Assembly: GCA_001899085.1 (NCBI GenBank)
Contig: MKVB01000002.1
Coordinates: 462,054 to 526,053, forward strand
Reading direction: 5' to 3'
DNA from: Devosia sp. 66-14
GTDB lineage: Bacteria > Pseudomonadota > Alphaproteobacteria > Rhizobiales > Devosiaceae
Length of the DNA: 64,000 bases
The notes under the pieces were generated by a model, which saw only the letters and a list, made by a program, of their open reading frames with translations, was not told the DNA's origin and did not search any database. Shown here piece by piece: positions 54,185 through 64,000 of the stretch (the first letter of the stretch is position 1; every line of letters begins with the position of its first letter). A program made the position numbers and the translations under genes.

Positions 54185-55150
54185 TCAGCTCGAATAGACG
54201 GCTTCGTGGAGCCCGCGGATATAGCCGATGGCGTAGAGCCGGCCGAAAGCGGAGTAGCCGGCATTCTCGTTGCTGTCGCCCTCGACGGTGGGGACATGGT
54301 CGGGGCGCAGCACGCCGTCGAAATCGATGTCCTTGTAGGCGCGCATGGTGGCGAGCATGTCGGTCTTGCCGGCGTCGTGCCAGGTCTCGTGGAAGCTGGT
54401 CGGCACGCCCTCGACATCGCGGAAGTGGACGAAGCTGATCTTCTTCTTGCCGAAGCCGCGGATCACCTTGGGCAGGTCGTCGGTCATCAGGGTGAAGTTG
54501 CCCTGGCACAAGGTGATGGTGTTGTAGTCGGACGGCAGCATGTCGACGAGGCGCTGGAAATTCGGCACCGTGCGCATGATGCGCGACACACCCTTGATCG
54601 GGGTGATCGGCGGATCATCGGGGTGCATGGAAAGCTTGACGCCGGCCTTCTCGGCCACCGGCAGGACGCGGCGCAGGAAATATTCCAGCGTCTCCCAGAG
54701 CTTTTCCTCCGAGACCGGCGGGTTGGAGGTGATGCTGTCGGGCACATCGTTGGCGTCGAACGCCGTCACCACCGAGCCGCCGCGGCTGGGATACGCCATG
54801 TTGGTGCGCACCCAGTTGAAATCGGTCATCCACTCGTAGCACCAGACCGGAATGCCGAGCTTGCCCATGTTGGTGATGAGTTCGCAGACGACGTCGATCT
54901 CCTCGTCGCGGCCTTCGAGGCCGCGCTTGGCCTTGTTGAGCGGCGGACGCGCCTCGATGACGCGGATCTCGTAGCCGCCCTTGTTGTACTCGTCCTTCAT
55001 GCGCGTGAGCGCCGAGAGCGACGACACGCGCTCATTGGCCTCGAGGCTGTCGAAGGGCAGGCCGGCAACTGCCAGATCGACCCCGCACTGCTTGGCGAGC
55101 TTCCAGACGGGTGAGTATTTGGGAGGGATGACCTCGGCGATCTCTAGCAT
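54185..55150 (-). CDS. uxuA: Mannonate dehydratase family protein
   Basis: 321 residues, shorter than the E. coli enzyme (394). MHPDDPP, TLCQGNF, VHFRDVEG and LRPDHVPT give the His, Cys and Asp metal ligands of the TIM-barrel UxuA family; VWCYEWMTDFNWVRT is also characteristic. It would dehydrate D-mannonate to 2-keto-3-deoxygluconate in glucuronate breakdown. The usual partners uxaC and uxuB are not in the window; instead a uronate-dehydrogenase-like gene follows after 12 bp. The shorter length and QGNF variant leave room for a related sugar-acid substrate. Confidence 0.85.
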   Translation of the reverse strand: MLEIAEVIPPKYSPVWKLAKQCGVDLAVAGLPFDSLEANERVSSLSALTRMKDEYNKGGYEIRVIEARPPLNKAKRGLEGRDEEIDVVCELITNMGKLGIPVWCYEWMTDFNWVRTNMAYPSRGGSVVTAFDANDVPDSITSNPPVSEEKLWETLEYFLRRVLPVAEKAGVKLSMHPDDPPITPIKGVSRIMRTVPNFQRLVDMLPSDYNTITLCQGNFTLMTDDLPKVIRGFGKKKISFVHFRDVEGVPTSFHETWHDAGKTDMLATMRAYKDIDFDGVLRPDHVPTVEGDSNENAGYSAFGRLYAIGYIRGLHEAVYSS

Positions 55151-55289
55151 GTCGATGCAATCTCAAAAGTTGGTGCGGCAGAATACCGGGCCGCGGTGGA
55201 CGTAACTGTGCCGGCCGCGGCGAACGGCCGGCGCAATGGCTGTGTCGGCGGGGCGCGACCCTGGGCGGCGCCGCGCCTTTTTCACCGTT

Positions 55290-56156
55290 CTAGGGCGTTG
55301 GCGCCTCGGTGTGGAACTCGGCCTGCGATTCCTTGGAGCGGATCGAGTGCTGGCCCCATTTCTGATCGAGGTTGGGCCAGGGGATCGAGTCGACCAGCAA
55401 CCGGGTATAGGCGTGCTGCGGATTGCGGATCACCGTCTCGACGTCGCCCTTTTCGACCACGTCGCCGCGATAGAGCACCGTGATGGTGTCGGCGACATGG
55501 TAGGCGGTGGTCAGGTCATGGGTGATGTAGATGATGGTCACGCCATGGTCGCGATGCAGGTTCTTCAGCGACTCGAGGATGTTGGCGCGCAGCGACGCAT
55601 CCACCATCGACACCGGCTCGTCGGCGATCAGCAGCTTGGGCTTCAGCAGCAGGGCGCGGGCGACGTTGATGCGCTGGCGCTGGCCGCCCGAGAGCTGGTG
55701 CGGGAAGCGGCCGAGCACATCCTCGGGGCGCAGGCCCACCGAGGTCAGCGCCTCGTCCATCTTGTTGCGGGCGTCGCGACCGGATTTGGCCAGCTTGAAC
55801 TGCTTGATCGGCACGGTCAGCAGGTGGTCGACGGTGTAGAACGGGTTGAACACCGCGAACGGATCCTGGAACACCGCCTGCACTTCACGCCGATAGGCCA
55901 TGCGATCGGCGCCGCGCAGCGTCGTGATGTTCTTGCCGCGATACAGAATCTCGCCGGTGGTCGGGGTGATGAAGCCCAGCACCAGCATGGCGAGCGTGGT
56001 CTTGCCCGAGCCGGACTCGCCGGCGACGGTGAGGATGGTCGGCTCGTCTTCCTTCAGCGTCAGGTTGTACTCTTTGAGCGCAATCTTGGCGTGCGAGGAC
56101 AGCAGGCCGCGCTGGTAGACCTTGGTGACGTTGCGGATTTCCAGAAGATTGGACAT
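55290..56156 (-). CDS. Oligopeptide-type ABC importer ATP-binding protein (DppF-like)
   Basis: 288 residues. Walker A GESGSGKTT, signature LSGGQRQRINVARAL, Walker B LLIADEPVSMVD, and ITHDLTTAY. The C-terminal region GDVETVIRNPQHAYTRLLVDSIP is typical of DppF-type proteins, although the Cys cluster is absent. Last importer gene of the operon, 4 bp after the DppD-like gene and 139 bp before mannonate dehydratase. Confidence 0.92.
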   Translation of the reverse strand: MSNLLEIRNVTKVYQRGLLSSHAKIALKEYNLTLKEDEPTILTVAGESGSGKTTLAMLVLGFITPTTGEILYRGKNITTLRGADRMAYRREVQAVFQDPFAVFNPFYTVDHLLTVPIKQFKLAKSGRDARNKMDEALTSVGLRPEDVLGRFPHQLSGGQRQRINVARALLLKPKLLIADEPVSMVDASLRANILESLKNLHRDHGVTIIYITHDLTTAYHVADTITVLYRGDVVEKGDVETVIRNPQHAYTRLLVDSIPWPNLDQKWGQHSIRSKESQAEFHTEAPTP

Positions 56157-56160
56157 GGGT

Positions 56161-57180
<1,020 letters not shown>

Positions 57181-57185
57181 AGTCA

Positions 57186-58094
57186 TTACTCCGTCCGCCG
57201 CACGCGCGGGTTGGCCAGTTCGTCGAGGCCCATGTTGATGAGGGCGAGCGAGCCCAGGATCAGGATCATCGCGATGGACGGTCCGATCGGCCACCACCAC
57301 CAACCGTTGAAGAAGGCGCCCTGCAGCTGTGCCGCCCAGATGATGTTGCCGAGCAGCGGCTCACGCAGCGGGCCGAGGCCGAGCACCGCGAGGTAGAACG
57401 AGGCGAACACCGCGGCAAACACCTGGCCGACGAAGGCCGCCGCAATGAACGGCAGGAGGTTGGGCAGGATCTCCTTGAAGATGATGGCGATATCGCTGAC
57501 GCCGGAGAGCTTGGCGACCGAGACGAATTGTCGTTCCTTCATGGTCAGCACCTGCGCCCGGATCACCAGGGTCGGTCCCATCCAGGCCAGCATCACCACG
57601 ATCAGCGCCATGGTGATGATGGTGACGTCGCGCTTGTCGAGCGAACCGGCGACGACCACCTGGATCAGCAGCACCGGGATCGGGGTGAGGATCTGGCAGA
57701 TGGTGCGGATGGTGGAATCGATCCAGCCGCCGAAATAGGCCGAGGTGAAGCCGAGGACGATGCCGATCAGGGTGCCCAGCCCGCCGGCGATGACGCCGAT
57801 GACCGCGGTCTGCCACATGCCGACAACCATCGCGGCGAGGAGGTTTCGGCCGAAGAAGTCGGTACCGAACGGATATTTCAAGCTCGGCGGCTGCTTGGTC
57901 GCCACCGATAGCGGGTAGGCCTGCTTGGGGTTGATGGTCATCAGGCCGATGACGGTGAACAGCACCAGGGCGATCAGGATGATCAAGCCGATGGCCAGGC
58001 CCTTGTTGCGGTTGAAGTAGCGCAGCAGGAGGGTCAATCTTCCGGGCTGCTGGACCGCCGCTTCGGGCGCCGAAGTTGCAACGATTGTGGTCAA
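57186..58094 (-). CDS. Oligopeptide-type ABC importer permease (DppC-like)
   Basis: 302 residues. N-terminal span LAIGLIILIALVLFTVIGLM, then PFGTDFFGRNLLAAMVVGMW, the DppC landmark, and an EAA loop FVSVAKLSGVSDIAIIFKEILPNLLP. It pairs with the DppB-like permease 11 bp upstream; its stop overlaps an ATG just before the DppD-like gene. Confidence 0.93.
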   Translation of the reverse strand: MTTIVATSAPEAAVQQPGRLTLLLRYFNRNKGLAIGLIILIALVLFTVIGLMTINPKQAYPLSVATKQPPSLKYPFGTDFFGRNLLAAMVVGMWQTAVIGVIAGGLGTLIGIVLGFTSAYFGGWIDSTIRTICQILTPIPVLLIQVVVAGSLDKRDVTIITMALIVVMLAWMGPTLVIRAQVLTMKERQFVSVAKLSGVSDIAIIFKEILPNLLPFIAAAFVGQVFAAVFASFYLAVLGLGPLREPLLGNIIWAAQLQGAFFNGWWWWPIGPSIAMILILGSLALINMGLDELANPRVRRTE

Positions 58095-58105
58095 TTGTCC
58101 GGTTC

Positions 58106-59113
58106 CTACTGGTTACGCACGCGCGGGTCGAGCAGCGGGTAGATGAACTCCAGCACCGCCATCAGCACGGCAATGGCGATCGTGATGAACAGCACGATGC
58201 CGTAGATGACGGGGAAGTCGTTGGCGCGGATGGCGTTGTTGAGCACGGTGCCGAGGCCGGGCAGGCCGAACAGCCCTTCGACGATGATGGCCGAGGTGAT
58301 GACCGTGCCGAGTGCCAGCGCGAGGCCGGTGACCTGCGGCAGCAGCGTGTTCCTCAGATAGTAATCGCGGAAGATGCGGCCGCCGGTCAGGCCCTTGTGC
58401 TCGGCGAAGTTCACATAATCCTCGCCCTGGATGGTGACGCCCATGCCGCGCATCGACAGCACCCAGCCGCCGACCGAACCGAGGATCAGCGCCAGGCCGG
58501 GCAACAGCTGATGCCTCAGCAGATCGAGCGCGAAGTCGAGCGACCAGTTGGGCACCACGCCGATCGAATAGGCGCCGCCCAGCGGCAGCAGTTTCATACG
58601 GAAGCCGATGAAGAACAGCAGCAGCACGCCCATGATCACCGGCGGGACGCCGGTCAGCAGCACGAAGGGCGTGGCGATCGAACGCAGCCAGCGCGGCGCC
58701 TTGGGCCAGGCCGAGACGGCGCCCAGCAGGTTGCCGATGATGAAGCTGAGAATGGTGGTCACCAGCAGCAGGAAGAAGGTCCAGGGCAGGGCCTGGCTGA
58801 TGATGTCGGTGACGGTCGCGGGATAGCGGTTCAGCGAGTAGCCGAAATCCATCCGGACGATGTTGCCCAGATAGGTCCAGTACTGCTCGAGCAGCGGCTT
58901 ATCGAGGCCGAACTGCTGGTTCATGTTGGCGATGAGCTTTTCGATATCGCCGGGTGCAAAGCCGCCGGAGCGCGCCAGTTCGGCGAAGCGCTCACGGATG
59001 GCGTTGCGGGGGCTGAGGCGGGGAACGAAGAAAACGATCGTGGATGCGGCCCAGATGACCAGAACCAGGAAGGAGAGGCGCTTGGCAATCAGCTTGAAGT
59101 TCACTCGGGTCAT
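58106..59113 (-). CDS. Oligopeptide-type ABC importer permease (DppB-like)
   Basis: 335 residues. KRLSFLVLVIWAASTIVFFVPRL at the N-terminus, FGLDKPLLEQYWTYLGNIVRMDFGYS, and the C-terminal VEGLFGLPGLGTVLNNAI with DFPVIYGIVLF are DppB signatures. It lies 160 bp after the binding-protein gene, behind strong hairpins that probably tune expression. Confidence 0.93.
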   Translation of the reverse strand: MTRVNFKLIAKRLSFLVLVIWAASTIVFFVPRLSPRNAIRERFAELARSGGFAPGDIEKLIANMNQQFGLDKPLLEQYWTYLGNIVRMDFGYSLNRYPATVTDIISQALPWTFFLLLVTTILSFIIGNLLGAVSAWPKAPRWLRSIATPFVLLTGVPPVIMGVLLLFFIGFRMKLLPLGGAYSIGVVPNWSLDFALDLLRHQLLPGLALILGSVGGWVLSMRGMGVTIQGEDYVNFAEHKGLTGGRIFRDYYLRNTLLPQVTGLALALGTVITSAIIVEGLFGLPGLGTVLNNAIRANDFPVIYGIVLFITIAIAVLMAVLEFIYPLLDPRVRNQ

Positions 59114-59186
59114 CTCCGGCGCGGTGGGTTAGAGCAGGATTGCGTTCGTTGAATCGCACACCGGCTCCGGGTCGTTGCGTGTCGCG

Positions 59187-59258
59187 GGATCGCGTTGGAA
59201 AAGTCTCAGGCTTTTCCCGATCCTGCGCAGGGGAGGAGTGCGCGCTGACGCGCACTCC
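59187..59258 (-). repeat. Two hairpins between binding-protein and permease genes
   Basis: GGATC-N5-GGAAAAG (59187-59203) pairs with CTTTTCC-C-GATCC (59211-59222). GGAGTGCGCG (59235-59244) and CGCGCACTCC (59249-59258) form a perfect 10-bp stem with a 4-nt loop 15 nt after the binding-protein stop. The bases 59125-59165 resemble the common Hyphomicrobiales element with AGCAGGAT and ATTCAACGAACG. They likely protect the binding-protein message. Confidence 0.65.
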
Positions 59259-59273
59259 GATGTCGAGGTCGGC

Positions 59274-61070
59274 TTACTGCGCGCCCGAGGGCTGCAGCGA
59301 GGTGATGACCAGCAGGCCAGTGTGAGCCCAGAACGCGCCGTTGGTGCCCATTGCGGGGTTCGCGGCGGTCGGCCAGTTCTTCCAGTAGTGCTGGTTGTAG
59401 GCGATGCGGTGCAGCCACTGGATGATCGGGATATCGATCGTGTCGCGCCAGTAGATGCCCAGAGCCTTGGCGGCGCCTTCCTGGAACTTCGGATCGTCCG
59501 ACGAGAGCGGGGCGATCGAGTCGAGGATTTCGTCGTACTCGGGGTTCTTGTAGCGCGAGAACCGGTTGTTGCCGGCCGAGGTGCCGATGGCTTCGCTGTA
59601 CTTGCCGTGGAAGAGGTTCAGGGCCTCGAACGGGTCATAGAGCGATGCGCCGTGGCCGAACATGTAGAGGCCGGCCTTGCCGTCCGCCATGTTCTGGTAA
59701 GCGTCCGGACCGAAGTTGATCGCGGCGTCGAAGCCACCCTGGCGGAGCATTTCGACCAGGATCGGCACGATGTCGGAGTGGATGCCTTCGAAGCCCTGGA
59801 TGGTGGCGTCGATGGTCTTGCCATCCTTCTCCCACAGGCCGTCGCCGTTGAGGGCGTAGCCTGCTGCGGTCATCAGCTTGGCGCTCTCGTCGGTGTCGAA
59901 CTTGCGCGGCTGGTACTGCTCCTCGAGCGCCTTGACGGCGGGCGAGTCGGCAAAGGCCTGCAGGTTCGGGTAGAGCGGGAACGGATAGATGGTCGCGATC
60001 GGAGCGCCTTCATACAGGATGTCGTTGATGACATCGCGGTTGATGACGAGGCTCATCGCACGACGGATGTTGGGGTCGTTGTACGGCTCCAGCTGGGTGT
60101 TCATCCACAGCGAGTTCGGCCACCAGTCGAGGTAACCAAACGGCGATTCCGAACCGGTATGCGTGGTGATTTCCGGGTTCTGGGCAAGGATGTTGCCGAT
60201 AACCGAGGAACGCATGTCGAGGGCGGAGTCGAACTCGTTGTTCACGACGCGCTGGGCGACGGTGTCCATCGAGACGCCGGTGATGTTGGCGATGATGACG
60301 CGCTTGACTGCCGGCTCGGCGATACGGCCGGCCTTAACGGCCCACCAGTCCGGACGGTAGTCGAAGATCTTCTGGTTGGCGTTCCACGCCTTCAGGTCGT
60401 ACGGACCCGAATGCGGGATGTCGACACTGCCGGGCGCCATGTTGACGTCGGGCTGCGCAGACAGCCAGTCGGCCGGCACGATCGGGATACCGGTATCGAA
60501 CTTTTCGGTCAGCACTTCGAACTTGAAGCGCGGCGCCGGGGCCTTGAAGTTCACCTTCACGGTCAGGTCGTCGACGATATCGGTCGAGGAGACGAACTGG
60601 GTGAAGTGCGCGTTGTAGGGCAGCTTGGAATTGTTCAGCTGGCCATCGAAGGTGAACTTGACGTCCTTGGAGGTGACGGGAGTGCCGTCAGACCACTTGG
60701 CGTCCTTGTTCAGCTTGATCTCGAGCGCGGTAAAGGTGTCGTCGGTATATTCCATGCTGTCGGCCAGCCACGGAACATACTCGCCCTTGAAGATGGCGAA
60801 GTACATCAGCGGCTCCCACATGAAGGCATTGCCTTCCTGGTGGGTATAGCCGGGGAGCGCCCACGGATTGGTGACGCCGATCGGCGACGACAGTGCGACG
60901 CCCCAGCCGAGCACGACGGTCTGGTTGCGCGGCACCTCCGGAAGCGGAGTCGCCGGAGCGATTTCCTTGGGTGCTGTGGCAGCGAGCGGGCTTTGCGCCA
61001 GCGCTGCCAGCGGCGATGCCATGACGCCGAGCGCCAGCAGTGCCGCTGTGATTGTTCTACGTTTGACCAT
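59274..61070 (-). CDS. Family 5 extracellular solute-binding protein
   Basis: 598 residues. Signal peptide of about 25 residues (RRTITAALLALGVMASPLAA-LA-Q). The mature chain has FMWEPLMYFAIFKGEYVPWLADS, LNKDAKWSDGTPVTSKDVKFTF, SGPYDLKAWN, NIRRAMSLVINRDVI and AAGYALNGDGLWEKDGKTI, all typical of the DppA/OppA fold. Family 5 proteins also bind oligosaccharides; the downstream uronate genes suggest that here. The sequence uses slightly less GC-biased codons in places than its neighbours, as highly expressed genes often do. Confidence 0.93.
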   Translation of the reverse strand: MVKRRTITAALLALGVMASPLAALAQSPLAATAPKEIAPATPLPEVPRNQTVVLGWGVALSSPIGVTNPWALPGYTHQEGNAFMWEPLMYFAIFKGEYVPWLADSMEYTDDTFTALEIKLNKDAKWSDGTPVTSKDVKFTFDGQLNNSKLPYNAHFTQFVSSTDIVDDLTVKVNFKAPAPRFKFEVLTEKFDTGIPIVPADWLSAQPDVNMAPGSVDIPHSGPYDLKAWNANQKIFDYRPDWWAVKAGRIAEPAVKRVIIANITGVSMDTVAQRVVNNEFDSALDMRSSVIGNILAQNPEITTHTGSESPFGYLDWWPNSLWMNTQLEPYNDPNIRRAMSLVINRDVINDILYEGAPIATIYPFPLYPNLQAFADSPAVKALEEQYQPRKFDTDESAKLMTAAGYALNGDGLWEKDGKTIDATIQGFEGIHSDIVPILVEMLRQGGFDAAINFGPDAYQNMADGKAGLYMFGHGASLYDPFEALNLFHGKYSEAIGTSAGNNRFSRYKNPEYDEILDSIAPLSSDDPKFQEGAAKALGIYWRDTIDIPIIQWLHRIAYNQHYWKNWPTAANPAMGTNGAFWAHTGLLVITSLQPSGAQ

Positions 61071-61613
61071 GTGACAGAGTCTCCCTTGACTGTCGACGAA
61101 AGCAAAACGTCGCCTTGTCGGCGACCGATATTCGAATTGTGGGTCCTGTCGACCCGGCTACGCCCCACACCTCCTCAAGATAATCTTGTTATCCTGCGAA
61201 CACGTCCCGGGAGCGGTGAGGTTGGCCCTGCCGGAGCGACCCGGCGCCACCTGCGCCGGCGATCCCTTCGATGCCTGAGTTGAGGTCTGATTGTCGCCGA
61301 CCTCCTCGGGGAAGATCGACCGGGCCTTACGAGCTTGCGCTGCCACGTCGCGCCCGATCGGGCAGTTGCGGCACGTCGCAGTCCACCGGTTGCCTGAGGT
61401 CAGGCGACCGCTACACTACGCTTCGCGTTTTGCTTGTCCCGCCCATCGGACAGTCAGATCTTGCTCTGCGGCATTGGCTTGGCGTCTCCCCCACCAGAGC
61501 CGGCAACTCCCTCCAGAGCGCCCGGCTATTTCTCCCAATATTCTCAAGCGTTAGACGCGTATTTGGGGTGAGTCAACAGCTGGAATGGTAGTTCGAACGG
61601 GGCCCCCGGCACG
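61071..61613. other. Long gap upstream of the family 5 importer operon
   Basis: No convincing gene is seen in this part of the 734-nt gap. It should hold the promoter of the minus-strand importer operon. The AGGGAGA ahead of the binding-protein ATG lies at 61081-61087. Apart from the palindrome at 61176-61188 I see no repeat family or RNA gene here. Confidence 0.5.
61176..61188. promoter_or_regulatory. Palindrome CAAGATAATCTTG, possible operator
   Basis: CAAGAT-A-ATCTTG is a perfect inverted repeat of 6+1+6 in an A/T-rich patch, 106 bp upstream of the binding-protein start. Its place suits an operator of the importer/uronate operon. No regulator gene lies next to it in the window. Confidence 0.4.
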
Positions 61614-61660
61614 AAAAAACGCTCGACATCTCGAAGCGCTTTGAATGTGCGAGGTTTTTT
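61614..61660. terminator. Bidirectional terminator
   Basis: CTCGACAT (61622-61629) pairs with ATGTGCGAG (61645-61653, one bulged base). Six T follow on the plus strand (61655-61660) and six A precede the stem (61614-61619), which become T on the minus strand. It lies about 145 nt beyond the stop of the GGDEF gene and should end that transcript. Confidence 0.7.
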
Positions 61661-61804
61661 CGGCCGCGGCAAGCTGTGTATCAATCCGCAGGAATAATGT
61701 GCGATCGGTACCAACGGCGTGCATTGGCGGCGCGAGGTCGTCCATCGTCTCTGGCGATCGCCGTCGACAGGGCTGGAAATCGCATCCTCGGGTGGTCGGA
61801 CGGC

Positions 61805-63073
<1,269 letters not shown>

Positions 63074-63145
63074 TGTTATCGAAGCGAGGGGTTAAGCGCT
63101 TCCTAACCCGGGGGGTATGGCGCGATCACATTCTCAAACGAAGAA

Positions 63146-63166
63146 GGCGCCGGCTATGCCGGCGCC
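63146..63166 (-). terminator. Hairpin terminator after the MalG-type permease gene
   Basis: GGCGCCGGC (63146-63154), TAT, GCCGGCGCC (63158-63166) form a perfect 9-bp stem. On the minus strand TTCTTCGTTTG follows, a T-rich tail. It lies 30 nt beyond the permease stop at 63196. Confidence 0.8.
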
Positions 63167-63195
63167 CCCGTTATGCGGACGTTGCCGATGGGCGA

Positions 63196-64000
63196 TCAGC
63201 CCTTGATGCCGGCCGACAGCATGATCGCCTCGGTCACCTTGCGCTGGAAGATCAGGTAGACGATCGCCACCGGCAGGCCGGCGAGGATGGCGCTGCCCAG
63301 GTCACGGGCATACTTGACGCCGAAGGCATCGGTGACCTGGGTGATGCCGACGGTGACGTTCATCATCTTCTCGTCGGTCACGGCGAGGAAAGGCCAGAGG
63401 AACTGGTTCCAGGCGCCGATGAAGGTGATGATCGCCAGCGCCGTGGTGATCCCCCAGTTCATCGGCAGATAGAGCTTGAAGAACATCTGGAATTCGTTGG
63501 CGTTGTCGATCTTGGCCGCCTCGCGCAGCTCCTTGGGCACCGAGTCGAAGAACTGCTTGTAGATGATGACGGTGACCGGTCCGTAGACCAGCTGCGGCAG
63601 GATCACGCCGAGCCAGGTGTTGAACAGCTTGAACTGGCTGATCAGCACGAAGTGGTTCACGATCAGCGCCGGGATGGGGATCATGAAGCTGGCGAGGATG
63701 ATCCACCACAGGATGCGCCGGCCGGGGAATTTCAGCTGGCTGATGGCGTAGCCGGCGAGCGCCGACATCATCACCACCAGCACGGTCACCGAAATCGCCG
63801 TCACCAGCGAGTTGATGTACCAGGTGCCGATCTTGGTGTTGAACAGCACGTGGGTATAGGCGTCGAGGGTGAAGCGGCGGGGCCAGAGGTCGATGCCCGG
63901 CTGCACGATGTCGTTCTCGACCTTCAGCGTCGTCACCACCGCCCAGTAGAGCGGGAAAGCCCAGAAGATCGCGCCGAGCACGGTGACGATGGTGGCGATC
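63196..64000 (-). CDS. Carbohydrate ABC importer permease, MalG-like (5' cut by window)
   Basis: The frame is open to the right edge, so the N-terminus is missing; the GTG at 63981 falls within the first membrane span (LGAIFWAFPLYWAVVTTLK) and is not the start. Six spans in total are expected, of which nearly all are visible. The EAA loop reads LREAAKIDNANEFQMFFKLYLPM. The C-terminus ends IFQRKVTEAIMLSAGIKG, typical of MalG/AraQ-type CUT1 permeases. The other importer genes presumably lie beyond the edge. Confidence 0.92.
   Translation of the reverse strand, partial: IATIVTVLGAIFWAFPLYWAVVTTLKVENDIVQPGIDLWPRRFTLDAYTHVLFNTKIGTWYINSLVTAISVTVLVVMMSALAGYAISQLKFPGRRILWWIILASFMIPIPALIVNHFVLISQFKLFNTWLGVILPQLVYGPVTVIIYKQFFDSVPKELREAAKIDNANEFQMFFKLYLPMNWGITTALAIITFIGAWNQFLWPFLAVTDEKMMNVTVGITQVTDAFGVKYARDLGSAILAGLPVAIVYLIFQRKVTEAIMLSAGIKG

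Noticed and set aside
61614-61660. Terminator of a small RNA on the plus strand
   Set aside because: The stem has T runs in both directions and the only gene leading into it is the minus-strand GGDEF gene; no promoter or RNA was recognised on the plus strand.

Overview
The window is high-GC DNA (roughly two thirds G+C), densely packed, with many ATGA-type overlaps, frequent GTG/TTG starts and small intergenic gaps filled by palindromic repeats. Its gene families and regulators (NasT/NasS nitrate control, a RirA-type iron motif, many periplasmic-binding-protein ABC importers, an EpmA/EpmB/EF-P set, a UdgX protein) point to a free-living alphaproteobacterium of the order Hyphomicrobiales. A Devosia-like genus is my guess only. 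No rRNA, tRNA, phage, transposase or CRISPR array was seen.

Layout. 1-2.4 kb: end of a YfbK-type vWA lipoprotein gene, a PIG-V-like mannosyltransferase gene flanked by a 46-bp direct repeat, and a small secreted acidic protein. 2.4-6.3 kb: a VOC-family dioxygenase, then an overlapping pair of radical SAM protein and DUF4130-UdgX fusion. 6.3-12.3 kb: an ArnT-like glycosyltransferase, efp divergent from epmA-epmB (a complete EF-P lysylation set), a GST and a secreted protein. 12.3-17.1 kb: an iron-type ABC importer divergent from a methyltransferase across a TGA-N9-TCA dyad, then a CBM9-like protein. 17.3-19.1 kb: nudC, a YdeI/OmdA-like protein and a RidA protein.

19.2-26.0 kb: an amino-sugar locus. 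A SIS protein and a GntR/HutC regulator diverge from an ABC importer, a GH84 O-GlcNAcase-like hydrolase and a GNAT protein that resembles the C-terminal HAT-like domain of animal O-GlcNAcase. DasR/NagR-like operators lie in the divergent gap. 26.2-31.2 kb: a ribose-class ABC importer operon with a ROK repressor and an SDR dehydrogenase.

31.5-42.8 kb: the nitrate assimilation locus nasT-nasS-nrtABC-nirBD-nasA. The gap before nrtA carries a sigma-54-type promoter, an ANTAR-type hexaloop hairpin and an intrinsic terminator, so the likely logic is NtrC/RpoN initiation followed by NasT antitermination relieved by the nitrate sensor NasS. 43.1-50.7 kb: an alpha-2-macroglobulin with thioester motif, overlapping pbpC. 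51.1-53.0 kb: a PQQ-type sugar dehydrogenase fused to cytochrome c. 53.3-61.1 kb: a uronate-type locus with a family-5 binding-protein ABC importer, mannonate dehydratase and a uronate-dehydrogenase-like enzyme. 61.8-64 kb: a GAF-GGDEF-PilZ protein and the 5'-cut end of a MalG-type permease.

Almost every longer gap contains one of about six families of long inverted repeats, found only between genes.
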